Counted from the stretch's first letter, positions 8,187-16,218 are shown. The stretch: DNA of 19,846 bases from JBAXXL01 sp038206725 (GCA_038206725.1 JBBRAO010000046.1:1-19846), one strand, 5' to 3'. Program-made: numbers and translations. The notes: a model not told the origin generated them from the sequence alone.

Positions 8187-8387
8187 TTAAATAATTCTTT
8201 TGCCGTCGCTCTGACGGCCGTTGTAAAAGAGTGTTACTTCTTTTCCTTCTTTAACTATAGAAGCTCTGTGCGGAATTTTGACTTCGCCTGATTGAGGACA
8301 AATTGTCAATGTTGGCGCTATTGCTTTATAGTGCGTACGGCGTTTATCTCTTCTAGTTTTCGATATCTTTCGCTTTGGATGTGCCAT
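8187..8387 (-). CDS. rpmF: 50S ribosomal protein L32, cysteine-poor form
   Basis: The N terminus MAHPKRKISKTRRDKRRTHYK is the L32 hallmark and the 66-residue length is right. The usual zinc ribbon (CPxCGE...PHxxCxxCG) is degraded: the protein reads TICPQSGEVKIPHRASIVKEG, keeping one cysteine of four. It should therefore not bind zinc in the normal way. The gene follows DUF177 and precedes plsX, the common arrangement in bacteria. A strong GGGAG ribosome site is ten bases upstream of the ATG. Confidence 0.95.
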   Translation of the reverse strand: MAHPKRKISKTRRDKRRTHYKAIAPTLTICPQSGEVKIPHRASIVKEGKEVTLFYNGRQSDGKRII

Positions 8388-8429
8388 TCTTGTACATCTC
8401 CCTTAAATAATGTTTTATTTATTAATATT

Positions 8430-8939
8430 TTAATTCAAATTCAATTTCTTTAGGGCTTCCCAACGGGAATCTTCGGGTAGTTCACTACTGGTATTTATGT
8501 AATCAGGATACAAATCTTCTACTTTCTTATCGCGGTATGCCGGAGCTATCCGTTTTAGTGGAAGGCTGATAGCAAGCTCCTGCTTAACTTCTTCGGTGAT
8601 GTCAATAAATAAATCATCGTCGCGCATATAAATTTCGCCGTGAAGTTCGTATAAAGTATCTCTACTTAAATCAAAAAGAGTATTATCGACTACATAAACG
8701 GCGTTTATTTCCGCTTCGATAGTTTCAATAAAATCCTCGTTCGACAAATCGCAAATTAAATTTGCTTGGCAACTGGCTTTACCTTTTACGATATAGCGGT
8801 CACCCTGTCGTTTTACAATACCGGTGAATTCAACTAATCCAAAGAACTCGCTAAAGATTCCATCAATTTTTTCGCAATTTTCGCTTAGTTCTACAGGGTT
8901 ATCCCTGTCTTTAAGCGCACGAATACTTATCTTTAACAT
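8430..8939 (-). CDS. DUF177 / YceD family protein
   Basis: DUF177 (YceD) proteins are encoded next to rpmF across bacteria and have been linked to 23S rRNA accumulation and large-subunit assembly. Here 169 residues show the family layout: a beta-rich N-terminal half with CQANLICDLSNEDF (57-70), the acidic segment MRDDDLFIDIT (105-115), the LPLKRIAP stretch (126-133) and the C-terminal DSRWEALKKLN. The second half of the usual CxRCL motif is replaced by CDLS, and no further cysteines follow. The ATG at 8939 is preferred over an upstream TTG at 8948 that lies within A/T-rich promoter-proximal sequence. It is the first gene of the fatty-acid operon. Confidence 0.85.
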   Translation of the reverse strand: MLKISIRALKDRDNPVELSENCEKIDGIFSEFFGLVEFTGIVKRQGDRYIVKGKASCQANLICDLSNEDFIETIEAEINAVYVVDNTLFDLSRDTLYELHGEIYMRDDDLFIDITEEVKQELAISLPLKRIAPAYRDKKVEDLYPDYINTSSELPEDSRWEALKKLNLN

Positions 8940-8968
8940 TTTTATCAAAAATATATTAATTCAGATTA

Positions 8969-9000
8969 CAAAAATAACAGTTTTTTTTCAAATAGCCAAA
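8969..9000 (-). promoter_or_regulatory. Bacteroidetes-type promoter for the DUF177-rpmF-plsX-fab operon
   Basis: On the minus strand TTTG (8997-9000), a 20-base spacer and TATTTTTG (8969-8976) match the Bacteroidetes primary-sigma pattern. The DUF177 start codon is 30 bases beyond the -7 element, giving a short leader. A second TATTTTTG at 8946-8953 lacks an upstream TTTG at the right distance and is less likely to be used. Confidence 0.6.
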
Positions 9001-9222
9001 TAATGTTAAAAATAATGGTCAATTGTGACTTGTCAATTGGTAATGGGAAGAAAAAGAATTATCCCGTTAGGGATTTGATATTTATAGAAAAAAGATAAAG
9101 AGAAGCCACAAAGGCATCACTCTGAACGAAGTGAAGAGTCCATCTTCAATCAATTGGAAGAACCCCATCCCAACCTTCCCCTCAAATGGGAAGGATGAAG
9201 AAAAGGAAGCTTTCATTTTCCA
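9001..9222. repeat. Intergenic repeat cluster
   Basis: This gap holds no gene. Bases 9061-9093 are a copy of the repeat at 169-201 in opposite orientation (27 of 33 identical). Bases 9115-9141 (TCACTCTGAAC...) match the repeat at 242-265, also inverted. Bases 9157-9205 are related to 341-385 in the same orientation and contain a perfect hairpin CCTTCCC/GGGAAGG (9174-9180 with 9188-9194). An 8-base direct repeat GTCAATTG occurs at 9019 and 9032. No T-run follows the hairpin on the minus strand, so it is not a clear terminator for the propeller gene that ends at 9223. Confidence 0.6.
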
Positions 9223-10497
9223 CTACTCCACAATAAATTTTTGGCTAATTTGCTCAGTTCCGCCATTGATCGTTAATATATAAACACCAACCGGCAATAC
9301 TTGGTTTATCGGAATTGTATTTTTGCCAAATATAAATGATTTCTTCCCAATATCCGCAATTTGCTTTCCGCTAATATCATATATTTTCGCTTCTCCAACA
9401 AAGAATTTGGCGCTAAAATATTCCAACTGGTTATTGTTGTATTTCAAATAAGATTCGTTTGGAATTTCATTTTCTTTTACTGGAACAATGTTTTTATTCA
9501 GAAATCCTATAAGACCATTTTGAGTACATAAAATTAATGTATCATTATAAGAAGATATACTCCATGGTAAAAATTTAATAAGTTTTTTCAATTGATTATC
9601 TTCTGTGTTCCAAACCAATGTATATTTTGAAAATACAAACGATAATGTTGTTGAAGAAATAAATTTTGGATGACCACTTAATAAACTTGGATAACCAAAC
9701 AAAGTTTCTAATTCTTGTTCTCTTATATACTTTTTCTCTTTAGTAACTAAGTTATAGATATATATATAATGATCATTATTGCCATCGTTGTAAAGAAACG
9801 CGATTTGTTTTCCGTCAGGAGAAAATTCCATAAAATAGATTTGTGATTGAAGTGTTTCAACCGCAGTATAGTTTTTCTTATCGTTTAGATTGACCAGAAT
9901 TAATTGGCTTGTTTTCTTATCATTGCTTGCATTAGGTTTTTTTTGCACAGACACTACCAGAGAATTTCCGTCGGGAGAAATGTCCATCCATATACCACCG
10001 GTTGCCGAACAAAATCGTTCAACTTCTTCCAAAGTATTCATATCATATATTCTTACAGCTCCAAAACTATTTGGATTCCCTCCGATAACATATAGCTTTG
10101 TTCCATCTGGAGAAAAACAATAATCAGTTGTATTTCCAATAAATTTTAATATCTTACCTGATAATATGTCCCAAACAGCTGTTCCTTTATAAGTAAATGC
10201 AATTAAATAACGCCCATCTGGCGAAACTTTCGGACATTGAACATCTTGTCCTATTAGCGAATCTAATCGCCTTAAAATTTCTCCTGATTTTGAATCAACT
10301 ATTAGCGGTGTATCTCTTATAACCGCAATAATATTGCCATCCGGCAGGAAGTATGCACCACTTGCTTCTCCGGGAATAGTTTTTCCTAAATTACAAAGTG
10401 TATCTACTTGTAAAGTCGGCACGTTCGGTTGCGATTGGGCTTGTAAAACGGTGGCTAAAACAATAGCCGCGAATATGAGAAGTCGTTTAATTATCAT
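9223..10497 (-). CDS. Secreted WD40-like beta-propeller protein with T9SS C-terminal sorting domain
   Basis: A 424-residue exported protein of unknown function. It has an N-terminal signal peptide (positive MIIKR, hydrophobic core to about residue 19, cleavage likely near QAQS-Q). Four SPDG repeats at about 92, 129, 174 and 226 mark blades of a WD40/PD40-type propeller. The last 65 residues (about 360-424) have the type IX secretion sorting pattern: AKIYDISGKQI, then LPVGVYILTINGG and the terminal QKFIVE. It should be carried across the outer membrane and anchored or released. I chose the ATG at 10497; the longer frame begins with TTG and adds seven residues that would spoil the signal peptide. 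It appears monocistronic. Specific ligand or partner is unknown. Confidence 0.85.
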   Translation of the reverse strand: MIIKRLLIFAAIVLATVLQAQSQPNVPTLQVDTLCNLGKTIPGEASGAYFLPDGNIIAVIRDTPLIVDSKSGEILRRLDSLIGQDVQCPKVSPDGRYLIAFTYKGTAVWDILSGKILKFIGNTTDYCFSPDGTKLYVIGGNPNSFGAVRIYDMNTLEEVERFCSATGGIWMDISPDGNSLVVSVQKKPNASNDKKTSQLILVNLNDKKNYTAVETLQSQIYFMEFSPDGKQIAFLYNDGNNDHYIYIYNLVTKEKKYIREQELETLFGYPSLLSGHPKFISSTTLSFVFSKYTLVWNTEDNQLKKLIKFLPWSISSYNDTLILCTQNGLIGFLNKNIVPVKENEIPNESYLKYNNNQLEYFSAKFFVGEAKIYDISGKQIADIGKKSFIFGKNTIPINQVLPVGVYILTINGGTEQISQKFIVE

Positions 10498-10721
10498 TAC
10501 AACTTTCCAAATGTTCAATTATCAATATTTATTTGCAACTGTTTCTAATTTCTAAATTAATCAAATAAATCGAATAATTTGCAATTGCAATGTAAATTAA
10601 TTTAGATTGGAGAGGAAAACGTGGATTTTATTCTTGGGGCGTTGCCACCAAGCTATTTTGTTACAGACTTTAAGTGTGTGAAGAATGATTCCCGATCGTT
10701 TCGGGAATGACTCACCCTTTT
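10498..10721. repeat. Non-coding gap with clustered hairpins
   Basis: This gap upstream of the propeller gene has no credible ORF. It contains a hairpin at 10633-10652 (CTTGGGGC/GCC-A-CCAAG with a 3-base loop and a bulged A), an imperfect palindrome at 10663-10679 (ACAGACTT/AAGTGTGT, one mismatch) and a hairpin at 10688-10708 (ATTCCCGA/TCGGGAAT, 5-base loop). The dense run of short palindromes looks like dispersed repeat debris. No consensus promoter for the propeller gene was found. Confidence 0.5.
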
Positions 10722-10758
10722 CAAAAAACTCATCCGATGACGCCCCTGTCATCGGATG
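10722..10758 (-). terminator. Rho-independent terminator after the alcohol dehydrogenase gene
   Basis: On the minus strand an 11-bp perfect stem CATCCGATGAC/GTCATCGGATG (10748-10758 with 10731-10741) with a 6-base loop is followed by AGTTTTTTG. It lies 20 bases past the alcohol dehydrogenase stop and closes that operon. Confidence 0.85.
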
Positions 10759-10778
10759 AATGGAAAATCAAAATATTT

Positions 10779-11918
10779 TTAATAATTATAAGAATTTTTC
10801 AAAATTGTAATTATGTCAGCTTTATCCAACGATTTCAATTTGCCGGGATTACCGCTTTGCAAAATCAAATCCGCAATCGCCGGTATATCTTCTTCTTTAA
10901 TTCCTAGTTGTTTGATAGAATATGGTGAATCGAGTTCCTTTAACAGACTTACAAACGTATTAAGTCCTTCTTTAAAAGTATCTGCTCCGAATACATTTTT
11001 TGCCCAGCGATTGAATATGGTTTCATTATAAGAATACATAAACTCTAACCAAGCCGGATATATAGCCGAAAGTCCCGCGGCGTGGGCTATTTTTGGGAAC
11101 ATACCGCTAATACCGTGTTCAATAGCGTGTTGAGACCAATCTCCTGCCACTCCGCATCTTGGAAATGCGCTAAGTGCCATAGATGAAGAATATACTAAAT
11201 TTGCGCGAGGTAGGTAATCTTGTTCATTCACTTTTAATTTTTTAATTGAGTTAATGAGAGTTCTCATTATACCCTCGAATAACTCCAATGAAATTTCTAT
11301 ATCGTCTGTAAAATATACTTCTGTAATATGCGACATAGAATCCACAAAACCGTTAACCGTTTGGTGCCAAGGTAATGAATATTGGACAGTTGGGTCAACG
11401 ATTGATACTTTTGGGAAAAGCGAGGGTGCGCCGGTTGCCCATTTTTGCATAGTATCTTCATTCAATATTACCGCGTTAGTATTTATTTCCGATGCCGATG
11501 CCGACAAAGTTAAAACAGTAAAAATTGGCAACGCTTTTGTTATCCGTGCCTTTCCGCTAAATGCCGCCCAAACGTCATCTAAATAAAACCCGCCGGCTAC
11601 GGCTTTAGCTTCGTCAATCACACTTCCACCGCCTACCGCTAATATTGCATCTATCCCTTCCGCTTTTACTATTTCAATAGCTTTGCGGGTATGCGATAAA
11701 ACTGGATTCGGTTGTACATCCCAAAGTTCAATCCATTGAATACCGCTTTGCTTTAGTGAATTAACCACTTGGTCATAAACGCCATTCTTTTTTATAGAGC
11801 CCCCACCCGCTAAAAGAAGAACTTTCTTGATGTTTTCCGCGGCTATTTCATTGCCGATTCTTGGTATAGTGTTTTTCCCAAAAATATATTTCACAGGAAT
11901 ATTTAATGTAAATTCCAT
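10779..11918 (-). CDS. Iron-containing alcohol dehydrogenase (YqhD/BDH type)
   Basis: A group III metal-dependent dehydrogenase of 379 residues, expected to be cytoplasmic and to reduce aldehydes or oxidise primary alcohols using NAD(P)H. The nucleotide-binding parts are LLAGGGSIKKNGVYD (35-49) and AVGGGSVIDEAKA (94-106). The four metal ligands expected for the family are Asp193, His197 (VDSMSHI), His268 (AIEHG) and His279 (KIAHAAG). The pattern is closest to YqhD and butanol dehydrogenases, which usually use NADPH; substrate cannot be told. The ATG abuts the TAA of the upstream protease gene (TAAATG), so the two are co-translated. A dehydrogenase behind an exported protease is an odd pairing. 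Confidence 0.9.
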   Translation of the reverse strand: MEFTLNIPVKYIFGKNTIPRIGNEIAAENIKKVLLLAGGGSIKKNGVYDQVVNSLKQSGIQWIELWDVQPNPVLSHTRKAIEIVKAEGIDAILAVGGGSVIDEAKAVAGGFYLDDVWAAFSGKARITKALPIFTVLTLSASASEINTNAVILNEDTMQKWATGAPSLFPKVSIVDPTVQYSLPWHQTVNGFVDSMSHITEVYFTDDIEISLELFEGIMRTLINSIKKLKVNEQDYLPRANLVYSSSMALSAFPRCGVAGDWSQHAIEHGISGMFPKIAHAAGLSAIYPAWLEFMYSYNETIFNRWAKNVFGADTFKEGLNTFVSLLKELDSPYSIKQLGIKEEDIPAIADLILQSGNPGKLKSLDKADIITILKNSYNY

Positions 11919-13520
11919 TTATTTCTCCATTTTTTGTAACATAGATTTTGCTTCCGGTAGGCATTTTATAGCTTTCACCATTACCGGATCGAAATTTAAT
12001 AAAACTTTATTATAAGCTTTCGTTCCCCAGAACGTATAAGCTATCATTGCTTTCAAATAATTCAATATATATGGCTTGTCCTTGATGAACATATCGTTAT
12101 TCCATATATTTCTTGAAACCGCGAGAGTATAAAAATCTTTAACCATATCGTCCGTAAGCTTATACTCTACTATAAATTTATCGAAGTCGTCGCCGTATTC
12201 AGCCAAAATCAACTTTTCGTTTTGCCTTTTATAATTAAAAGCATATTCCAAAAATATTCCGCGTGCCTTTAGAAATTTTGTTAAATCCGTAACGGTATCT
12301 TGTTTTGCGAAATAATCCGGGAAAATAGCTCCGCCGCCTAAAATGCTCCTACCTGATTTGGTTTTGTAAACATCCATATTTTTCCCAAGATTATATTTAG
12401 CAAGGGTTTTCTGAATATTATCGAAGCTTTCCTTTCCTAATGACAGCTTCATCGCTTCGTCCAATTCCACTTTTTTATCCAAACGATCATTTTCGATTGG
12501 GCGTCCCAGCGGTGTGCAATAGCTGGCAACGGTAATTTTAAACGCGCTCGAGTCAACCATATCAAATGTTTTTTGGACAGACCCCTTACCAAAAGAAATA
12601 TCGCCAATTATTAATCCGCGGTCGTAATCCTGAATAGCTCCTGCAAGCATTTCACTGCCCGACGCTGAATAGTTATTCATCATCACCACTACCGGTACAT
12701 TTTTAAACTGCCCGTGCTCTTTGGTGAATTTCGTAAACGTAAAATTCGTATCGCGCGACTTGGTTTTGGTCAATAAAACAGAATCCGTGAAAAACATCCC
12801 CGCAATATCCTGAACAGATTTGATATACCCACCCGGATTGTCGCGCAAATCAAAAATCAACGCATCCAATGGACCTAAATGAAACGCGGCTTTCTCCATT
12901 TCTTCATAAGAATTTTCCGAAAAACGGGTTAACTTTATGTATGCTACTTTGGATTTGGCAATTAGAAAAGCATCTGCTATACCAATCAGCGGTAATTTTT
13001 TACGAAGGACTTCGAATTCTAAAAGCGAATTTCCACCCTCACGCTTGACAATCAAACTAACTTTCGTCCCTGTATCGCCACGCAAAGCAGTTAAACCCTC
13101 CTCGCGTGTTTTGCCCAAGAACTTTGTTCCATCAATAAAAAGTATTCTGTCACCGCTCAATATTCCCGCTTTTTTTGCCGGGGAATCATCCTCAATTTCG
13201 GTAATTAAAAGGGTATCGCGAATTACATAAAAGTCTATGCCTATGCCTACACTTTTCCCTTCGGAATTTTCTTTCAACTTTATATTATCCGCCACAGAAA
13301 AGTAAGATGATTGCTTATCAATCCCTTTCAGCATAGCCGAAAATGCCGCATCCGACACTTTGACTATATCAACCGAATCGGCGTGGTATTTTACCGCATT
13401 TTCTAATATAAAGCGAAATTTTTTAGCTTGAAATGTTATTATGTCTTCACCTGCCGGCTGTGAGTAACCCTCAGCACAAAACAATAGAACAAGCAAAATA
13501 ACTGCTGATATTTGCTTCAA
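11919..13520 (-). CDS. S41 family C-terminal processing peptidase with PDZ domain
   Basis: An exported serine protease of 533 residues. A signal peptide (MKQISAVILLVLLFCAEGYSQ, cleavage likely near residue 20) is followed by a helical region ending in AFSAMLKGIDKQSSYFS (59-75), a PDZ domain (about 86-175) and the S41 core. The Ser-Lys dyad is Ser287 in NNYSASGSE and Lys312 in SFGKGSVQ, with the usual 25-residue spacing. The 180-residue C-terminal region, about 355-533, is less conserved and unassigned. The start is TTG at 13520: it has a GAGG ribosome site seven bases upstream, no in-frame ATG nearby, and the stop of the previous gene limits any extension. It probably trims periplasmic proteins from their C termini. 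Confidence 0.92.
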   Translation of the reverse strand: MKQISAVILLVLLFCAEGYSQPAGEDIITFQAKKFRFILENAVKYHADSVDIVKVSDAAFSAMLKGIDKQSSYFSVADNIKLKENSEGKSVGIGIDFYVIRDTLLITEIEDDSPAKKAGILSGDRILFIDGTKFLGKTREEGLTALRGDTGTKVSLIVKREGGNSLLEFEVLRKKLPLIGIADAFLIAKSKVAYIKLTRFSENSYEEMEKAAFHLGPLDALIFDLRDNPGGYIKSVQDIAGMFFTDSVLLTKTKSRDTNFTFTKFTKEHGQFKNVPVVVMMNNYSASGSEMLAGAIQDYDRGLIIGDISFGKGSVQKTFDMVDSSAFKITVASYCTPLGRPIENDRLDKKVELDEAMKLSLGKESFDNIQKTLAKYNLGKNMDVYKTKSGRSILGGGAIFPDYFAKQDTVTDLTKFLKARGIFLEYAFNYKRQNEKLILAEYGDDFDKFIVEYKLTDDMVKDFYTLAVSRNIWNNDMFIKDKPYILNYLKAMIAYTFWGTKAYNKVLLNFDPVMVKAIKCLPEAKSMLQKMEK

Positions 13521-13531
13521 ATCAAAACCTC

Positions 13532-14602
13532 TTATCTAAGTTTTATTTTTATGGTTTCTGCCCAATTTGATTTTGTTGTTTTCATATAGACTCTTACGCG
13601 AACGTAAAATTCTTTTTCTCTATAGCCTGATAAATCAACAAATTCCGATGTTTCAGTCCCTACATCGTGTTGGTTGTATTCATTTAGAACATCCTTAAAA
13701 TCAGGGTCTGTTGCTACTTCGAACATATAAGCCAATACATCGGGTATTGGTTCCCAACTAAGCGTAAATCCTTTGGAAGTTATGTCGTCAGGTGTTTTTA
13801 CCACAGGCGGTAGGATCAATGTCGATTGGTCTTTAGGGTTGATTAATCCATTTCTATTATAAAAGTTAGCTGATTTGCCGCTTCCATTGTATTCTAATAC
13901 ATAAAAATAATAATTCGTTCCCTTAGCCAATCCCCATAAATCAAATTGGGAGGATCTTCCACCAAGACTGTTATAAACAACATAAGTGCTATCGCCCAAA
14001 TCCTGCCATTTATTTCCACCAAGTCCTTTTTGAATGACTGTGCCATCGTCAAGAACTTTTGGGTTGCGTCCTTTTCTCATTAAAACTATACGATTTTCGC
14101 CATTACCCTTTTTAATAATAACCATCATACTGGTATCGGTTACTTTGGTAAACATAACTTTTGATGAGGTTTCGGTAGGCTCCAATGCTAAAGTTACAAT
14201 CGTATCGGATGATAATATATGTGAATACTTGAATTTTTCTTTATTTTTTTCTTTGACTTTAGAATAAGAATACAAATCTATAATATAAGAATTATCGGGT
14301 TTGAAACCTGTAATTGGCACATCATCCTGCGCCCTGCCTACATAAACTACATTTATATCTTCGTTAATCATCGAAGTGGAATTTGGAGGCATATTGTCTG
14401 TTTTCGGCAAATATTGCATTGTGTCCGAAAGTTCGGCAAGTTTTTGTTTTGATTGCCTAAGCAACAGCAAATAATAAATTTCCTTGTTCAAAGTAACTTT
14501 GATTTTCAGGTCTTTCTCCGTTCGTGAAGTAACTTTGATTTCTTCCGCAGGAAGGTTAAATGTCAATAGCAAAACTGCGATAAGCGATATTATCGTTTTC
14601 AT
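13532..14602 (-). CDS. Exported fibronectin-III-like protein of unknown function
   Basis: A 356-residue protein with a signal peptide (MKTIISLIAVLLLTFNLPA, cleavage likely near residue 19). The C-terminal part (about 265-356) reads as a fibronectin type III fold: TPDDITSKGFTLSWEPIPDVLAYMFEVATDPDF and a final strand YVRVRVYMKTTKSNWAE. The preceding module (about 150-260) has the GTNYYFYVLEYNGSGKSANFY pattern often seen before FnIII units in surface proteins of Ignavibacteria-like bacteria. There is no T9SS tail or lipobox, so it is probably periplasmic. It is first in an operon with the S41 protease (11-base gap) and the alcohol dehydrogenase. Function is unknown; it may be an adaptor or substrate of the protease. 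Confidence 0.75.
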   Translation of the reverse strand: MKTIISLIAVLLLTFNLPAEEIKVTSRTEKDLKIKVTLNKEIYYLLLLRQSKQKLAELSDTMQYLPKTDNMPPNSTSMINEDINVVYVGRAQDDVPITGFKPDNSYIIDLYSYSKVKEKNKEKFKYSHILSSDTIVTLALEPTETSSKVMFTKVTDTSMMVIIKKGNGENRIVLMRKGRNPKVLDDGTVIQKGLGGNKWQDLGDSTYVVYNSLGGRSSQFDLWGLAKGTNYYFYVLEYNGSGKSANFYNRNGLINPKDQSTLILPPVVKTPDDITSKGFTLSWEPIPDVLAYMFEVATDPDFKDVLNEYNQHDVGTETSEFVDLSGYREKEFYVRVRVYMKTTKSNWAETIKIKLR

Positions 14603-14724
14603 AGTATATCCCCACTATAATTATCAATATGTAATAGTAAAATATTCATTAGTACATATACGAAAAAAAGGGGAATTTGTTGGAAAAAAGATTATAACCT
14701 ATCCGGCTACTTCTAATACGAACT

Positions 14725-16176
14725 TTATGTCAATTTTATCCAATCCGGTGTGGCGTCTTCGATTTCTTTTAGCCATTTCTCTTTGTTCTCAAGGAAATAT
14801 TCTTTCGCCGGTTCGTATTCGTTTGGAATAATCCCATCCAATATCGCTTCTTCTATATTGTGCTTTACTACACCTACGGCTCTGCAAGGTTGAATAGCGA
14901 AGATTTCCATAATATCGTCACCCCGAACCGGAGATTGGAATTCGCGTAATTGGTCTTTTTGCTGAACATCAATTATTTTTTGGAATACTTTTTCGTAATT
15001 GCCTTTGTATTGTTCTTCCAAATTCGGCTTTTTGGTTGTTATATCGGCACGCACCAATATAAACAAGTCCTCCAAATCCGCTCCGGCGTTAGCGGCTAAG
15101 CGGCGTATAGCGGAATCAGTTATCTCTTCATCAACTAACGCCATAGGTCTTTGGTGCATTCTTATCAGCTTTTCAACGTAATCCAAATTATCCATCGGAA
15201 AGTGCATACGTCTGAAAATCCGCTTCATCATTCTGGCACCTGTTTCTTCGTGCCCGTGGAACGACCAGCCGGTTCCTTCTATAAACCTTTTCGATTTTGG
15301 TTTACCGACATCGTGAACCAATGCTGTGAATCTAAGCCAAAAGTTATCCGTCTGAGCGGCGACATTTTTCAAAACTTTTATCGAGTGGAGCAAAACATCT
15401 TTATGAGCATAAACTGAATTTTCTTCATTAACGATTTCCACACCCTTCAGGTCAGCCAATTCAGGGAAAATTTCTTTTAATAAACCGGTTTCGTATAGGA
15501 TAATCATACCTATAGCCGGATTATCGGACGCTAAAATTTTGAAAAATTCCTCAGTTATTCTTTCCTGCGAAATTATACTGATTCTATCCTTCATTTTCGA
15601 TATAGCATCCAAACTTTCTTTTTCGATTTTAAAATTTAGTTGAGCGGCAAATCGTGCGGCGCGCATCATTCGTAATGGGTCATCGCTGTATGTGGTTTCC
15701 GGTTCTAAAGGTGTCTTGAGTAGTTTCAAATCCAAATCCTTCAGCCCATCGAAATAATCTACGATTGTTCCTAAATCTTCTTGGTTTAGTGAAACAGCCA
15801 TAGAATTTACTGTGAAATCCCTGCGCTGTATATCTTCAAAAAATGTACCTTCGGTAACGATAGGGTTTCTCGAATTCTCGACGTATTCCTCTTTACGAGT
15901 ACCAACAAATTCCAATTTATATTTGCCCACTGGTACTAAAGCGGTTTTAAAACGCTCGTATATAATGGCACGTGAATTAAAGCGTTCAGCAACGGCTTTA
16001 GCAAATTCTATCGAATCGCCTAAAACTGTAATATCTATATCTTCGCGCTTGCGGTTTAAAAAATAATCGCGAACGAATCCACCCACCGCATAAATTTTAA
16101 CATTTTTTTCAGCGGCTAATTGACTTAACTGAAAAATAATTTCTTCAGTAATTTCTATTTTCTGTTCTTTTTCCAT
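14725..16176 (-). CDS. cca: CCA tRNA nucleotidyltransferase with HD domain
   Basis: A class II nucleotidyltransferase of 483 residues that adds or repairs the 3' CCA of tRNA. The head domain shows GGFVRD (32-37), catalytic Asp47 and Asp49 (EDIDITV) and RRDFTVNSMA (118-127). Then come DDPLRMMRAARFAAQLNF (165-182) and ERITEEFFKIL (205-215), typical of the family. An HD phosphohydrolase domain follows (about 255-400) with His264, His288-Asp289 (LVHDVGK) and HGHEETG. A poly(A) polymerase role cannot be wholly excluded from sequence, but the HD domain favours CCA addition. There is no Shine-Dalgarno sequence: the ATG directly follows the T-run of an upstream terminator, so expression must come from read-through, a leaderless start or an unseen promoter. 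Confidence 0.9.
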   Translation of the reverse strand: MEKEQKIEITEEIIFQLSQLAAEKNVKIYAVGGFVRDYFLNRKREDIDITVLGDSIEFAKAVAERFNSRAIIYERFKTALVPVGKYKLEFVGTRKEEYVENSRNPIVTEGTFFEDIQRRDFTVNSMAVSLNQEDLGTIVDYFDGLKDLDLKLLKTPLEPETTYSDDPLRMMRAARFAAQLNFKIEKESLDAISKMKDRISIISQERITEEFFKILASDNPAIGMIILYETGLLKEIFPELADLKGVEIVNEENSVYAHKDVLLHSIKVLKNVAAQTDNFWLRFTALVHDVGKPKSKRFIEGTGWSFHGHEETGARMMKRIFRRMHFPMDNLDYVEKLIRMHQRPMALVDEEITDSAIRRLAANAGADLEDLFILVRADITTKKPNLEEQYKGNYEKVFQKIIDVQQKDQLREFQSPVRGDDIMEIFAIQPCRAVGVVKHNIEEAILDGIIPNEYEPAKEYFLENKEKWLKEIEDATPDWIKLT

Positions 16177-16207
16177 AAAAAAAAGGCGATGTTAAACACG
16201 TCGCCCT
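16177..16207 (-). terminator. Terminator after the transketolase operon, abutting the cca start
   Basis: On the minus strand GGCGA/TCGCC (16201-16205 with 16185-16189), extended outward by a G-T and an A-T pair and inward by GT/AC across one mismatch, is followed by eight T residues. The T-run ends exactly at the ATG of cca. It closes the transketolase operon 12 bases past its last stop codon. Confidence 0.75.
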
Positions 16208-16218
16208 AACACTCAATA

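Noticed and set aside
10498..10518. TTG start giving a 431-residue propeller protein
   Set aside because: The ATG at 10497 gives a cleaner signal peptide.
11254..11586. Plus-strand open frame of 110 codons
   Set aside because: It lies wholly inside the well-supported alcohol dehydrogenase gene on the other strand and has no recognisable protein features.
14484..14831. Plus-strand open frame of 115 codons spanning the cca/FnIII gap
   Set aside because: It overlaps the ends of two real minus-strand genes and shows no family features or ribosome site.
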